Notes: generated by a model not told the origin, from the letters alone. A stretch of DNA of 36,655 nucleotides from an uncultured Pedobacter sp. (GCF_946479715.1 NZ_CAMLHF010000030.1:1-36655), one strand, 5' to 3'. Positions 7,911 through 17,985 are shown, numbered from the stretch's first letter. Numbers and translations: made by a program.

Positions 7911-9203
7911 AGGAAGAAGTTGTTCTAGTGCCATACCTCTGGATCCTTTAAGTAAAACAAGGCTGTTCCTTATGGGGTAGTTTTTTAGGAATTCCTGAGC
8001 CTCATCCCTGGTGTTAAAAAAGTGCCCTTTGTATTTATCTTTAAATGCGTAAAAGTCTTTCCCAATAAAAATAAGTGTTTCTACATGGAGCTGTTCGGCT
8101 TGTTTGGCAATAAGATCATGTTGCTCTGCGGATTCCGGACCAAGCTCAAACATATCTCCGATAATTACAGTTTTTTTGTCGGCAGTTAAAAGAGAAATGT
8201 TATTTAAAGCAGCAGTCATACTACTTGGGTTCGCGTTATAAAAGTCACAGATGACAGTATTGTTCTCCGTTTTTGTGATTTGTGAACGATTATTGTTAGG
8301 ATAGTATCCAGAAAGACCTTTGTTTATTGCCGAAGGAGTAACATCGAAAAATGCCCCAATGCATATGGCCGCCAATATATTTTCGAAATTGTAAGAGCCG
8401 GTTAAATTAACAGATGTTTGATAGCTGGCCACTTTGTTTGACCATGAAATTTCAATTAATGGGTCTGTTTTGATCAGCTTTCCTGATATTGTATCTGTTG
8501 ACTCTTTGCCGTAATATATAACCTTATCAAGATCAGCAGCAGTGCTCATTTCCAAAAGGTAAGGATTATCCCTGTTTATAAAGGCAATGCCATGATTGTT
8601 CTTTAGATACGCATAGAGTTCTGCTTTTCCTTTTTTAACGCCTTCAAACCCTCCAAAGCCGTCTAAATGGGCCATGCCTACATTGGTAATTAAACCGTGA
8701 GTAGGCTGTGCTATAGAACACAGAAATTCTATTTCTTTTTGGTGGTTAGCGCCCATTTCTATTACTGCAATTTCGGTATCATTGGTTAATGATAGAATAG
8801 AAAGGGGAACGCCAATATGGTTGTTTAAGTTTCCTTTGGTAGCAAAGGTTTTATATTTTTCGGAAAGGACAGCTTTTATTAGTTCTTTGGTGGTTGTTTT
8901 GCCATTGCTGCCAGTTAAACCTATAACCGGTATATCTAATTGTGAGCGGTGATGTTTGGCAAGATCTTGTAATGTAGTTAGCACATCAGGCACCAAAATA
9001 CACTGTTTGCTGGTTTTGTATGCAAGGTTATCTATAATAGCATATGCTGCACCATTTGTAAGGGCCTTCTCTGCAAAAGTGTTGGCATCAAAATTATCAC
9101 CCTTTAGGGCAAAAAACAAGCAACCAGGAGTTATATTCCTTGTGTCGGTACATATAACAGGGTGCTTTAAGTAATGCTGATAAAGGGATTCGATGGCGGT
9201 CAT
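7902..9203 (-). CDS. murF: UDP-N-acetylmuramoyl-tripeptide:D-Ala-D-Ala ligase
   Basis: A 433-residue Mur ligase of usual length, adding D-Ala-D-Ala to the UDP-MurNAc-tripeptide in the cytosol. The ATP-binding loop is GLTGSNGKTTTKEL (about 95-108). It is followed by NLNNHIGVPLSIL, then VIEMGANHQKEIEFLC and THGLITNVGMAHLDGFG, which are MurF hallmarks. DFYNANPSSM and IGDMFELG lie in the C-terminal half. The N-terminus (CTDTRNITPGCLFFALKG) is the UDP-sugar binding domain. It starts at an ATG at 9203 and diverges from the M14 peptidase gene. Its 3' end overlaps gldH by 9 nt on the opposite strand, leaving no room for a terminator between them. Confidence 0.95.
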   Translation of the reverse strand: MTAIESLYQHYLKHPVICTDTRNITPGCLFFALKGDNFDANTFAEKALTNGAAYAIIDNLAYKTSKQCILVPDVLTTLQDLAKHHRSQLDIPVIGLTGSNGKTTTKELIKAVLSEKYKTFATKGNLNNHIGVPLSILSLTNDTEIAVIEMGANHQKEIEFLCSIAQPTHGLITNVGMAHLDGFGGFEGVKKGKAELYAYLKNNHGIAFINRDNPYLLEMSTAADLDKVIYYGKESTDTISGKLIKTDPLIEISWSNKVASYQTSVNLTGSYNFENILAAICIGAFFDVTPSAINKGLSGYYPNNNRSQITKTENNTVICDFYNANPSSMTAALNNISLLTADKKTVIIGDMFELGPESAEQHDLIAKQAEQLHVETLIFIGKDFYAFKDKYKGHFFNTRDEAQEFLKNYPIRNSLVLLKGSRGMALEQLLPLL

Positions 9204-9293
9204 AGATAAAATGAATAATTAATATGGTAAAATTACACTATGAAAGAGAAACAAAAAATATTCTTTAGTATTTTGGAGTCTTAATTCATCAAT

Positions 9294-11780
9294 ATGAGAT
9301 ACTTTTTCCTTCCTTTTTTGTTTTTGCTTGTTGGTTTGAATGTTGCTGATGCCCAGACAAAGTCTCCGGATGAGTTTTTAGGATATGCCCTTGGAAGTAA
9401 ATTTACATCCCATGATAAGGTTATTGATTATTTTAAATACATAGGCGGTAAAGAAAAGAACATAAAGATTGTAAGCTATGGCAAAACTTATGAAGGAAGA
9501 GAACTATTAATTGCAGTAATATCCTCAAAAGAAAACATAGATGATTTAGAACAAATCAGAAAATATAATGTAAGTCTTAGTAAAGCAGAGGCATCAACAG
9601 CACCGAAAGGCAAACAGCCGGCTATATTGTGGTTAAGCTACAATGTGCATGGGAACGAGGCGAGTTCTACTGAAACAGCTATGAAAACCATATTTGCTCT
9701 TGCTGAGGCACAGACAAATGACATTAAAGACTGGTTAAAGAACACCGTTATAATTATAGATCCATGCCTTAATCCGGATGGCAGGGAAAGGTATGTGAAT
9801 TATTTTAACTCGGTTAGTGGGCATAAGCCCAATCCTAACCCAATGGCAAGAGAACACTCTGAGCCTTGGCCAGGTGGTAGATCGAACCATTATTATTTTG
9901 ATTTAAATAGAGATTGGGCATGGCAAACACAAATAGAAACGCAGCAGCGATTGAAGTTATACCATGAATGGATGCCCGAGGTTCATGTTGATTTCCATGA
10001 ACAGAGTTATAATGAACCCTATTATTTTGCACCAGCGGCCGAGCCGATCCATCAGGATGTTACCCCTTGGCAACGTGAATTTCAGGTGACCGTGGGAAAA
10101 AATAATGCTAAGTATTTTGATGAGAACGGATGGCAGTATTTTACTAAAGAGCGATTTGACCTGCTGTATCCTTCGTACGGAGATACCTATCCCTTATATA
10201 ATGGTGCGGTAGGGATGACTTATGAGCAAGGAGGAATTGGAGCAGGCTTGTCTGTGGTAACTATAGATGGAGATACACTTACACTTAAGGAAAGAATCAG
10301 TCACCACTATACTACAGGTATGGCAACTATTGAGACGGTTTCAAAAAATTCGGATAGGCTGGTAAAGGAATTCAAATTCTATTTTGAAAAGGCAGTTACT
10401 AACCCTCCCGGTATTTATAAAACATATGTTGTAAAGGCGCAAAACCTGAGTAAGGTTAAAAAGCTTGCTGAGCTCCTAAAAAAGAATAGTATTGAGTATG
10501 GGTTTGGGCTAGATAGGAATTTGCGCGGATATAATTATGAAACTAAAAAAGTTGAGGGCTTTAAGGTAGATAGGAACGATCTGATTGTAAATCTGAAACA
10601 ACCAAAAGCTGTTTTAGCCAATGTATTATTTGAGCCCCAAACCTCCGTTAGTGATTCTAATACTTATGATATTACTGCATGGGCTTTGCCATATGTTTAC
10701 GGATTGAAAGCCTATGCAAGCAAAGAATCTGTAAAAGGAACTTATCAGGCTCTAGAGGAAGTTAAAGATCCGTCTGAAGTAGCAGATAAGCCTTATGCCT
10801 GGATTTTTAAGTGGAATTCGATTGAAGATGCGCAGGTGCTTATTGCATTACAGCGGGCAAACATTAAGGTAAGATCGGCTGAACAAGCGTTTACTATTGG
10901 CACTAAGGTGTTTCCTGCCGGATCGTTGTTGGTGTACAGAACAGAGAATGAGCGACAAGTAAAGGGGCTTTCGTCTAAGATTTCCCGTATACAAAAAGAC
11001 CTAAATGCTGTAGTTTACACGTCTGCAAGTGGCTATGTTGATAAGGGGAAAGATTTCGGTTCAAATGTTTATCCTATTCTAAATGTGCCTAAAGTGGCTA
11101 TTGTGACTGGAACGGGAATCTCGACTCAAGGTGTTGGCGAGGCATGGCATTTCTTTGAGCAAGAACTGAACTACCCCGTTACGATGATAACTGCTTATAG
11201 CATAGATAAGTTGGATATCAATAAGATAAATACGTTGATTATGCCAGATGGTAGTTATGGGGAAGATATTGACGAGAAATTAGAAAATTGGATTGAGAAT
11301 GGAGGGAAAGTCATATTGTTTGAAGATGCAATTTCAAGTGCACTGGGAAAAAAGCCTTTTAATATTAGGTTGAGAGAGAGTGTAAAAAATGACATAAAGG
11401 TTAATGGGGCAAGAAAGTATGGAGAACGCAATCTTGATGATTTGTCGGAAACCATTCCCGGAGCTATTTTTAAAGTTAACCTAGATCATAGCCATCCGAT
11501 CTCAGCGGGGTTGGGAGATTACTATTATGCCTTAAAAACAGATGATAAAATCTATGAGCTTTTAAATAAAGATTGGAGTGTAGGTATTTTAAAACCAAAT
11601 AGTTATATGGCTGGAGTGGTGGGTAACGGCGTTTTAAAAAAGCTGGATAATGGAATGCTTTTTGGGATTCAATCTGTAGCAAAAGGGACGGTAATTTATC
11701 TTGCAAGTGATATACTTTTCAGGTCTTTCTGGGAAAATGGAAAACAGATGTTTACCAATGCTGTATTTCTGGTTAATTAG
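9294..11780 (+). CDS. Secreted M14-family zinc carboxypeptidase
   Basis: An 828-residue protein with a signal peptide (MRYFFLPFLFLLVGLNVADA). The M14 domain runs from about 25 to 350. The zinc ligands are His119 and Glu122 in NVHGNEASST and His235 in VDFHEQ; the substrate Arg region is PCLNPDGRERYVNY and the catalytic Glu311 is in MTYEQGG. The C-terminal part, from about 600, has a GATase1-like region (VAIVTGTGISTQG, then NTLIMPDGSYGED), common in large Bacteroidota M14 proteins. It should hydrolyse peptides in the periplasm or outside. A TATTTTG box at 9269-9275 is a possible promoter. The stop is followed by 309 nt leading to a SusC operon, and this proximity is compatible with peptide use. 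Confidence 0.88.
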   Translation: MRYFFLPFLFLLVGLNVADAQTKSPDEFLGYALGSKFTSHDKVIDYFKYIGGKEKNIKIVSYGKTYEGRELLIAVISSKENIDDLEQIRKYNVSLSKAEASTAPKGKQPAILWLSYNVHGNEASSTETAMKTIFALAEAQTNDIKDWLKNTVIIIDPCLNPDGRERYVNYFNSVSGHKPNPNPMAREHSEPWPGGRSNHYYFDLNRDWAWQTQIETQQRLKLYHEWMPEVHVDFHEQSYNEPYYFAPAAEPIHQDVTPWQREFQVTVGKNNAKYFDENGWQYFTKERFDLLYPSYGDTYPLYNGAVGMTYEQGGIGAGLSVVTIDGDTLTLKERISHHYTTGMATIETVSKNSDRLVKEFKFYFEKAVTNPPGIYKTYVVKAQNLSKVKKLAELLKKNSIEYGFGLDRNLRGYNYETKKVEGFKVDRNDLIVNLKQPKAVLANVLFEPQTSVSDSNTYDITAWALPYVYGLKAYASKESVKGTYQALEEVKDPSEVADKPYAWIFKWNSIEDAQVLIALQRANIKVRSAEQAFTIGTKVFPAGSLLVYRTENERQVKGLSSKISRIQKDLNAVVYTSASGYVDKGKDFGSNVYPILNVPKVAIVTGTGISTQGVGEAWHFFEQELNYPVTMITAYSIDKLDINKINTLIMPDGSYGEDIDEKLENWIENGGKVILFEDAISSALGKKPFNIRLRESVKNDIKVNGARKYGERNLDDLSETIPGAIFKVNLDHSHPISAGLGDYYYALKTDDKIYELLNKDWSVGILKPNSYMAGVVGNGVLKKLDNGMLFGIQSVAKGTVIYLASDILFRSFWENGKQMFTNAVFLVN

Positions 11781-12089
11781 ATGTTTCTGAAAATCAGAGC
11801 ATTGATGTTGAAATTATAAATCTGCTTAGTTAAATTTTATGATATTAAGTGTTAAAATGTGTTAAACATTTTGGCAACACGAGATTGCACATTGTTTTTT
11901 GAATATTTTTCGTTCTTATTGGTTAATATTCAGAATAAAATTTTGACATGTTGGATATTTGCAATATTGATGGTATGTTTTGTGTGTCATATTTATGTCA
12001 TTTAAATTTGACTAATCTTAAATTTTTTATGCTCGCATATCAAAAGCGTATATTTATGTATTATTAACTAACCTAAATTCTAACTTTTT
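11781..12089. other. Intergenic region upstream of SusC 1 (309 nt)
   Basis: A+T-rich with no supported gene. The distal 110 nt hold three blocks shared with the promoter of SusC 2, annotated separately. No clear terminator follows the M14 gene. Confidence 0.6.
11984..12079 (+). promoter_or_regulatory. Three-block upstream region of SusC 1, shared with SusC 2
   Basis: Block 1 is at 11984-12003 (GTGTCAT...GTCATTT). Block 2, at 12028-12048, contains TATGCTCGCATATCAAAA, with a dyad ATGC-TC-GCAT. Block 3 is ATTATTAACTAACCTAAATT at 12060-12079. Distances to the ATG (106, 62 and 30 nt) match those at SusC 2 (107, 64 and 29 nt). Spacers between blocks are not conserved, which points to binding sites rather than recent duplication alone. 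Confidence 0.6.
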
Positions 12090-15000
12090 ATGAAAAAACT
12101 TTTACAAAGTTTGTTCATTTTGGCCTTCATAGCAGGCTCTGCTATGGCACAAAATCGAACAATTACTGGTACGGTTACAGATAAGGAAGACGGCAAGCCG
12201 CTTCCGGGAGTAACTGTTGTAGTTAAAGGCACAAAAAATGGTACTCAAACTGGAGGCGATGGTAAATATGCATTGTCTGTACCCTCAGCTTCCGCAGAAC
12301 TTGTTTTCTCTTACTTGGGCTACGTTTCTCAAACAGTAGCTGCTTCTGGAAACACTGTTGATGTAGTTTTGCAATCTGATTCTAAATCCTTAACAGAGGT
12401 TGTTGTAACAGCCCTGGGTATTAGCAAAACAAAGAAAACAATCGGTTACTCAGAAACTACAGTTAAATCAGAAGATATTAACAAATCGGCCCCAGTAAGC
12501 ATGTTGGGTGGTTTGCAAGGTAAAGTTGCTGGGGTAACTATATCAAATACTTCAGGATCACCAGGTGGTTCAACTAAAATTATCTTAAGAGGCTATACTT
12601 CAATAAGCGGAGGTAACCAACCCCTATATGTTATTGATGGGGTTCCTTTGGACAACTCAAGTATTGGATCAGATGAGAGCTATGACTTTGGTAATAATGC
12701 CAATGACATTAATCCAAACTCTGTAGAAAGCATGAGTATCCTTAAAGGATCTGCCGCAACAGCATTATATGGATCAAGAGGATCAAACGGTGTAATTTTA
12801 ATTACTACTAAAAAAGGTACTGCCGGTAAAATGGTTGTTGATTTTTCACACGCTACAACCATCACGCAAGTTGCATCGGTATTTAAACCTCAATCTACTT
12901 TTGGTCAGGGATGGGATGGTACATTCATCGAATCGGAAAATGGTAACTGGGGACCTAAATATGATGGACAAATGAGAACTTGGGGTGCAATAGTTGACAA
13001 TTCTCAACTATTAAAGCCTTTTTCATTTATTAAAAATAATGTTAGAGATGCGTTAACAAACGGAACAGAGTTTAATAGTAATATTTCCTTAAGCGGGGGA
13101 AGTGATAAAACTACCTACTATTTTTCTTATGGAAATGTAATGAGTGATGGTTACCTCCCTTCTGATAATGATTCATACAAAAGGAATAACTTTAGTGTTA
13201 AGGCTGCAACTGTAATTGGTAATTTTAACATAGAAGGATCGGTGAACTATGTTTCTAAAACACAAAAATTTGTTGCACAAGGACAAGGTATATCAGGAAT
13301 TGGTTCTTCTTTCTACGAAGACATTATTCAAATTCCACAAGATATTCCCATTAAAGATCTAAGAGATTATAAAAACAAGTTCTTTAATGTAGACAACTAC
13401 TTTACACCTTATGCAGAAAACCCATACTATTCTATATATGAGAATGGTAGTCGTTACAAAAATGACCGTATTTATGGTAATGTTAACTTAGGATTCACTG
13501 TAAATGACTGGCTGAAATTACAATTCCAACAAGGAGCTGATGTTGATAACGCCGGAGATAGACAATGGCATAACAAAAACGCACCTACCTTAGGTAGTTA
13601 TAATGATGGTGGAAACGTTGAGGGCGCTAAAAGGGCTGCTGATGTTGGTAGAGTGATAGAAGAGTCAATTAAAACTTTTGAATATGACTCTAAACTTAAT
13701 GCGATATTCAAAAAAACCTTCTCTGATTTCGATATAGACGGAGTAGTTGGGGTTAACTATAATGACAGGGGGTCGCGCTTTCTTACTACAGCTGTAGAAG
13801 ATCTGGCGATCCCAGGCTTCTTTAGTCTTAGTAACTCGGCAAATAAGCCAACCAGTACAGAAACTGAAAGACACAGACGCTTGTTTGGTGCTTATGCTTC
13901 TGCAACCTTCGGATATAAAAACAACCTCTTCCTGACTTTAGCCGGAAGGAACGACTGGTCATCAACATTGGCAACAGGAAACAATAGTTATTTTTATCCT
14001 GCAGCGAGTTTAGCGTATGTTGTTTCTGAAGCATTTGATATGAAAAGCACTCCAATAAGCTTCTTGAAACTAAGAGCAAGTTATGGAGAGACAGGTAGCG
14101 ATACTGATCCTTACAGGGTTTTTGATGTTTTAAATGCAACTAACGTTACATTAGGCTTTGGTAACATCAGGTTCCCGGTAGCTGGTGTAGCAGGATATTC
14201 TATCGCAAATACACTAAATAACGTCAATCTTAAACCAGAGCGTGTAAAAGAGTATGAATTTGGTGGTGATATCAGGTTCTTATCTGATAGAATTGGTTTA
14301 GACGTAGCATACTTTAATAGATTAAGGGTTGATCAGATTCTGCCGGTTCCAATTGATCCGGGAAGTGGTTACTTATTCCAGATCTTGAACTTTGGTAAAG
14401 TAAGGGTGAGAGGTATTGAGGCGGCATTAAATATTAAACCGGTTAAAACAACTGATTTTAACTGGGATTTAACCTACACCTTTAGCAGACAGCGTAATAT
14501 GGTTATGGAACTGCCGGCAGGTTTGGATAAAGTTATTATTAATAATGCTTATGATGCCGACTTAGTAGCAATTAAAGGAAAACCACTAGGTGTTTTTCAA
14601 GCGCCTGGCCCAGAATATTCTCCTGATGGAAAGATTGTTGTAGATGGAACAGGGTTCCCTGTAGTTGCTGCTACAAATAAAGAATATGGTGATATCCAAA
14701 GAGATTACTCTATGGGATTAACAAATATGTTCACCTACAAGTCTTTTAGTTTAGGCTTTACGCTTGACTATCAAAAAGGTGGGGTATTTTATTCTGGAAC
14801 AGCAGATTTGTTAAACTTTGTTGGTGCTGATGTTAAATCAACATTTAACGATCGTCGCCCTTTCATTGTTCCTAACTCAGTACAGAAGATTACTGATGCG
14901 AATGGAAACCTGATCAGATATGAAGAAAATACAACTCCTATTACAGAAGGGTTGATTGACGATTACTATTATCCAACAACTAATAAAGCAATGGTATATA

Positions 15001-15269
15001 GTAACCGTATTTTGGATAAAACATTCCTGAAATTAAGAGAAGCTTCATTGAGTTACACTTTGCCTAAATCTATTGCAAACAAAATAGCAGCTAATAGAGC
15101 TGTATTTACGGTTTTTGGCAGAAACTTGCTTACCTGGTTGCCGGAGTCTAATAGAACTATTGACCCTGAGGTTTCTAACCAGGGCGTTGACTTGGCCAGT
15201 GAGTTCGGTGAATTTAGAACGGCTCCTCCAGTAAGGTTCTTCGGAGCATCCTTAAGAGTTACATTTTAA
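12090..15269 (+). CDS. SusC/RagA family TonB-dependent outer-membrane transporter (SusC 1)
   Basis: A 1059-residue transporter with a signal peptide (cleavage before Gln21). A CarboxypepD_reg-like domain spans about 22-105 (TVTDKEDGKPLPGVTVVVKG). The plug domain covers about 110-245, with PLYVIDGVPLDNSS and ESMSILKGSAATALYGSRGS, then NGVILITTKKG. The rest is a 22-strand-type beta-barrel ending in the usual C-terminal Phe (SLRVTF). There is no STN domain, so FecR/sigma-factor signalling from the receptor is unlikely. It starts a four-gene operon with the SusD-like gene 10 nt downstream. Its first 29 bases are identical to those of SusC 2. The substrate is unknown; B. thetaiotaomicron BT2264 is a comparison based on gene order. 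Confidence 0.9.
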   Translation: MKKLLQSLFILAFIAGSAMAQNRTITGTVTDKEDGKPLPGVTVVVKGTKNGTQTGGDGKYALSVPSASAELVFSYLGYVSQTVAASGNTVDVVLQSDSKSLTEVVVTALGISKTKKTIGYSETTVKSEDINKSAPVSMLGGLQGKVAGVTISNTSGSPGGSTKIILRGYTSISGGNQPLYVIDGVPLDNSSIGSDESYDFGNNANDINPNSVESMSILKGSAATALYGSRGSNGVILITTKKGTAGKMVVDFSHATTITQVASVFKPQSTFGQGWDGTFIESENGNWGPKYDGQMRTWGAIVDNSQLLKPFSFIKNNVRDALTNGTEFNSNISLSGGSDKTTYYFSYGNVMSDGYLPSDNDSYKRNNFSVKAATVIGNFNIEGSVNYVSKTQKFVAQGQGISGIGSSFYEDIIQIPQDIPIKDLRDYKNKFFNVDNYFTPYAENPYYSIYENGSRYKNDRIYGNVNLGFTVNDWLKLQFQQGADVDNAGDRQWHNKNAPTLGSYNDGGNVEGAKRAADVGRVIEESIKTFEYDSKLNAIFKKTFSDFDIDGVVGVNYNDRGSRFLTTAVEDLAIPGFFSLSNSANKPTSTETERHRRLFGAYASATFGYKNNLFLTLAGRNDWSSTLATGNNSYFYPAASLAYVVSEAFDMKSTPISFLKLRASYGETGSDTDPYRVFDVLNATNVTLGFGNIRFPVAGVAGYSIANTLNNVNLKPERVKEYEFGGDIRFLSDRIGLDVAYFNRLRVDQILPVPIDPGSGYLFQILNFGKVRVRGIEAALNIKPVKTTDFNWDLTYTFSRQRNMVMELPAGLDKVIINNAYDADLVAIKGKPLGVFQAPGPEYSPDGKIVVDGTGFPVVAATNKEYGDIQRDYSMGLTNMFTYKSFSLGFTLDYQKGGVFYSGTADLLNFVGADVKSTFNDRRPFIVPNSVQKITDANGNLIRYEENTTPITEGLIDDYYYPTTNKAMVYSNRILDKTFLKLREASLSYTLPKSIANKIAANRAVFTVFGRNLLTWLPESNRTIDPEVSNQGVDLASEFGEFRTAPPVRFFGASLRVTF

Positions 15270-15279
15270 TATTTGAACG

Positions 15280-16788
15280 ATGAAAAAAATTAATATACAA
15301 TATAAACCACTGATTTTATCAGCACTGATTTTCTTAACGTTTGGATGTAAGAAAACATTGGATGTAAATGTTGATCCTAATAACCCGCCAATAGAGCAGG
15401 CCTCTCCAGAGGTGTTGTTCCCGTCGGGAATTATGGGGACAGCCGGAATTGTTGGAGGAGAGTTAACAATACTTGGAGGCATATGGTCTCAGTATTGGAC
15501 TCAGGCAAATGCCTCCAATCAATACAAAACAATTGATACATATAATTTGACCAGGGTCGATTTAAATGGCCCTTACGATAGGTTACTTTCAGGCTCGCTT
15601 GCAGATTTTAATTTAACAATAAAATTGGCTCAGGAGAAAAGTGATTGGAGATACAATTTAATGGCTACTGTTATGAAAGCCTATACTTATCAGGTATTGG
15701 TTGATATTTATGATCAGGTTCCTTATACAGAGGCATTTCAAGGTGCAGCGAACCTGCAGCCAAAATTTGATGATGGCTATAGTATTTATGTTGCTTTATT
15801 GGCTGAAATCGACGCAGCTCTCGCTAAAGACTTTTCGGCGCCATTAACAACTAGTCAGGCTAAAGGTGATTTTCTATTTAATGGCGACATGGATAGCTGG
15901 GTTCAATTTGCGAATACATTGAAATTAAAAATGTATTTAAGAATGGTGAATGCAAAGCCAGCTGAAGCGCAGGCCGGAATTGCGAAACTTTATGCAGATG
16001 GTGCTAACTTTTTAACAGTTAATGCAGGTATTGCTGAGTTCGAAGGAACGCCTAACAACAGTAATCCATTCTATGAGTACAATATCAGAAGATTAAATAC
16101 AACCACAAACATCAGAGCTAGTAAAACACTGACTACATGGCTGGTTAAAAATGGAGATCCAAGAGCGGTAACTTATTTTGGAACAGCAACACCAACTGCA
16201 ATGCATCAGGGTGATTTTGCTGCAACTGCTCAAGAGCAGCCAACATATGCAGCGGCTACAGTTGCAGCTCAGGATGCAACCGATCCGGTTTGGTTTATAA
16301 ACGCCTCTGAGTCATATTTTATGCAGGCTGAAGCTTTGGAACGTTATTCTGGAGGTTCAGGCGCAAAAGCGAAATATGATGCAGGGGTAACTGCTGCATT
16401 TGCTGATGCTTCTCAAAACGGAGCTGCATTTATTGCTCCTGGAGGAAAGTATGCATATAAAAGCGCTGGTTCATTTGAAGATAAGTTAGAGCAGATTATT
16501 GTTCAAAAATGGGCTTCTTTACCAGGATCTGGACATACTATTGAGGCGTTCTTTGAACAACAAAGAACAGGGTATCCAAAAAATAGCCCGGTTTACTCAA
16601 CTGATCCGTCTTACGATCCAGAGGATGCTGCAGCGCCTAACCATAGAGGTGAGTGGGTATATGCTAAGAATGGAGTTACAGGAGGTAGGTTTCCAAAAAG
16701 ACTGGTTTTTCCGGCATCTTCGAGAGATAGAAATAAAAATACACCAGCTGAAGTTCCAATCTATACAAAAGTTTGGTGGGGAAAATAG
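15280..16788 (+). CDS. SusD-like outer-membrane lipoprotein (SusD 1)
   Basis: A 502-residue lipoprotein with lipobox Cys23 (LIFLTFGC) followed by KKTLDVNVDPNN. It fits the SusD-like type with an N-terminal helical repeat layout: YDRLLSGSLADFNLTIKLAQ, DIYDQVPYTEAFQG, NTLKLKMYLRMVN and ESYFMQAEALERY. SusD proteins sit as lids on the SusC barrel and bind nutrients at the cell surface. It starts 10 nt after SusC 1. It resembles the SusD-like_2 group more than the classic starch SusD, from motif pattern only. Confidence 0.87.
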   Translation: MKKINIQYKPLILSALIFLTFGCKKTLDVNVDPNNPPIEQASPEVLFPSGIMGTAGIVGGELTILGGIWSQYWTQANASNQYKTIDTYNLTRVDLNGPYDRLLSGSLADFNLTIKLAQEKSDWRYNLMATVMKAYTYQVLVDIYDQVPYTEAFQGAANLQPKFDDGYSIYVALLAEIDAALAKDFSAPLTTSQAKGDFLFNGDMDSWVQFANTLKLKMYLRMVNAKPAEAQAGIAKLYADGANFLTVNAGIAEFEGTPNNSNPFYEYNIRRLNTTTNIRASKTLTTWLVKNGDPRAVTYFGTATPTAMHQGDFAATAQEQPTYAAATVAAQDATDPVWFINASESYFMQAEALERYSGGSGAKAKYDAGVTAAFADASQNGAAFIAPGGKYAYKSAGSFEDKLEQIIVQKWASLPGSGHTIEAFFEQQRTGYPKNSPVYSTDPSYDPEDAAAPNHRGEWVYAKNGVTGGRFPKRLVFPASSRDRNKNTPAEVPIYTKVWWGK

Positions 16789-16817
16789 GATATTGATTAA
16801 TAATTTAGAATAGAATC

Positions 16818-17462
16818 ATGAAAAGATATTTAAATATAATTGCTATAGGAATTTTGGTCATGACGTTTCTGTCGTGCAAAGATGATTCCTTTAACTATCC
16901 TGAAGGAACGGTTGGAATCTCAAAGGTTACTGTTTATCCTATATTAACAGTGAATGGAGACCAATATATGTTTGTAGCTAAGGGTGGGACTTACACTGAC
17001 CCGGGCGTTGTGGCTAAAGTTGGTGAAGATGAAATTGATGTTAAGACCGACGGACAGGTTAATACTGCTGCCGCTGCTGTTTATACACTTACATATTCTG
17101 CCTCAAACTCCGATGGTTTTTCTGCATCGCAGGCAAGGTACGTTGTTGTATATGATACCAAAGCAGACGCTGCAGGGAATGACTATTCAGGTAGTTATAA
17201 AAGAGCTGGTTTCGCTACTTTTGCAGTATGGGCGAAGGTGGCCCCAGGGGTTTACTTTATTACAAATCCTGGCGGTGCCGTAGGTAACACAGATAAGGTT
17301 GTGGCAATCAATCCAACTGGGTCAACAATACAAATTCCACCACAGGGTTCTCCTATGGGTGCTTTTAGCTCAACAGTTGGAACAATGAACGGTGGTAGTT
17401 ACTCGTGGGCTTTGGATAATGCAGGTTATGGGGCTCAGGTTAGGTCATTTTCTAAACAATAA
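16818..17462 (+). CDS. DUF5011/DUF5012-like surface lipoprotein with Ig-like domain
   Basis: A 214-residue lipoprotein with lipobox Cys20 (VMTFLSC). The following KDDS fits the K(D/E)2 surface-export signal described for Bacteroidota lipoproteins. Residues about 40-115 are Ig/cadherin-like: AKGGTYTDPGVVAKVGEDEI, then AVYTLTYSASNSDGFSA and RYVVVYD, the DUF5011 pattern. The C-terminal 100 residues are Gly/aromatic-rich beta structure not recognised. It follows SusD 1 by 29 nt. The order SusC-SusD-this-lipocalin-like protein matches BT2264-BT2263-BT2262-BT2261, in which the extra lipoproteins belong to the SusCD complex. The role here, substrate capture at the lid, is inferred. Confidence 0.7.
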   Translation: MKRYLNIIAIGILVMTFLSCKDDSFNYPEGTVGISKVTVYPILTVNGDQYMFVAKGGTYTDPGVVAKVGEDEIDVKTDGQVNTAAAAVYTLTYSASNSDGFSASQARYVVVYDTKADAAGNDYSGSYKRAGFATFAVWAKVAPGVYFITNPGGAVGNTDKVVAINPTGSTIQIPPQGSPMGAFSSTVGTMNGGSYSWALDNAGYGAQVRSFSKQ

Positions 17463-17477
17463 TCAAAATTATAAAAC

Positions 17478-17978
17478 ATGAAAAAATACATATATATATT
17501 CGCGCTTTTTATAATATCGCTTTCTGCATGTAAGAAGGACGAGGCTATTGGCGGTACCGCTGTTCAGGATATGTCTGGAGAATGGTGGGTTCAGCTAGAG
17601 GTTGTTGATCAGGAGGGAGAGGTGCTTCAGCCTTATAGTGACGATACATACTATAGTTTATCTACCTATAATACAGCAGATAATTCAAACACCCAGATGT
17701 GGTTTGATGATAATGAGAGCTTTTGGCAGGTTAAGGGTAAAGTGAATGTTAATGTTGCCGATAAAACATTCTCAGGAGATAATGTGGCAAACCAATATTA
17801 TGAGAGCAATTTTACTGTTACCAATGGGAAAATACTAAAAGACGCAGCTATTGGTCCTGTTTCAAAAGCAGTTACTGATGCGATTTCTTTTACTGTTACT
17901 TATGATGATGATGATGATCATTTAATTTATCACTTTAAAGGCTATCACAGAACCAAGTTTCCTGGAGACGACCATTAA
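17478..17978 (+). CDS. Lipocalin-like (Lipid_bd type) surface lipoprotein
   Basis: A 166-residue lipoprotein with lipobox Cys18 (LFIISLSAC) and KKDEA directly after, matching the acidic surface-export signal. The mature part is beta-rich (GEWWVQLEVVDQEGE, then FWQVKGKVNVNVADKTFSG) and ends in an acidic run with YHFKGYHRTKFPGDDH. The pattern fits the Bacteroidota 'lipid-binding putative hydrolase' family (Lipid_bd), which is often the last gene of SusCD operons; enzyme activity is not shown. The gene is 15 nt after the Ig-like lipoprotein and 7 nt before a strong terminator, so it closes the operon. Confidence 0.65.
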   Translation: MKKYIYIFALFIISLSACKKDEAIGGTAVQDMSGEWWVQLEVVDQEGEVLQPYSDDTYYSLSTYNTADNSNTQMWFDDNESFWQVKGKVNVNVADKTFSGDNVANQYYESNFTVTNGKILKDAAIGPVSKAVTDAISFTVTYDDDDDHLIYHFKGYHRTKFPGDDH

Positions 17979-17985
17979 TCGATAT

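Noticed and set aside
9835..10032. Minus-strand open frame inside the M14 gene
   Set aside because: It is a shadow of the M14 coding sequence, which carries the zinc ligands in this region.
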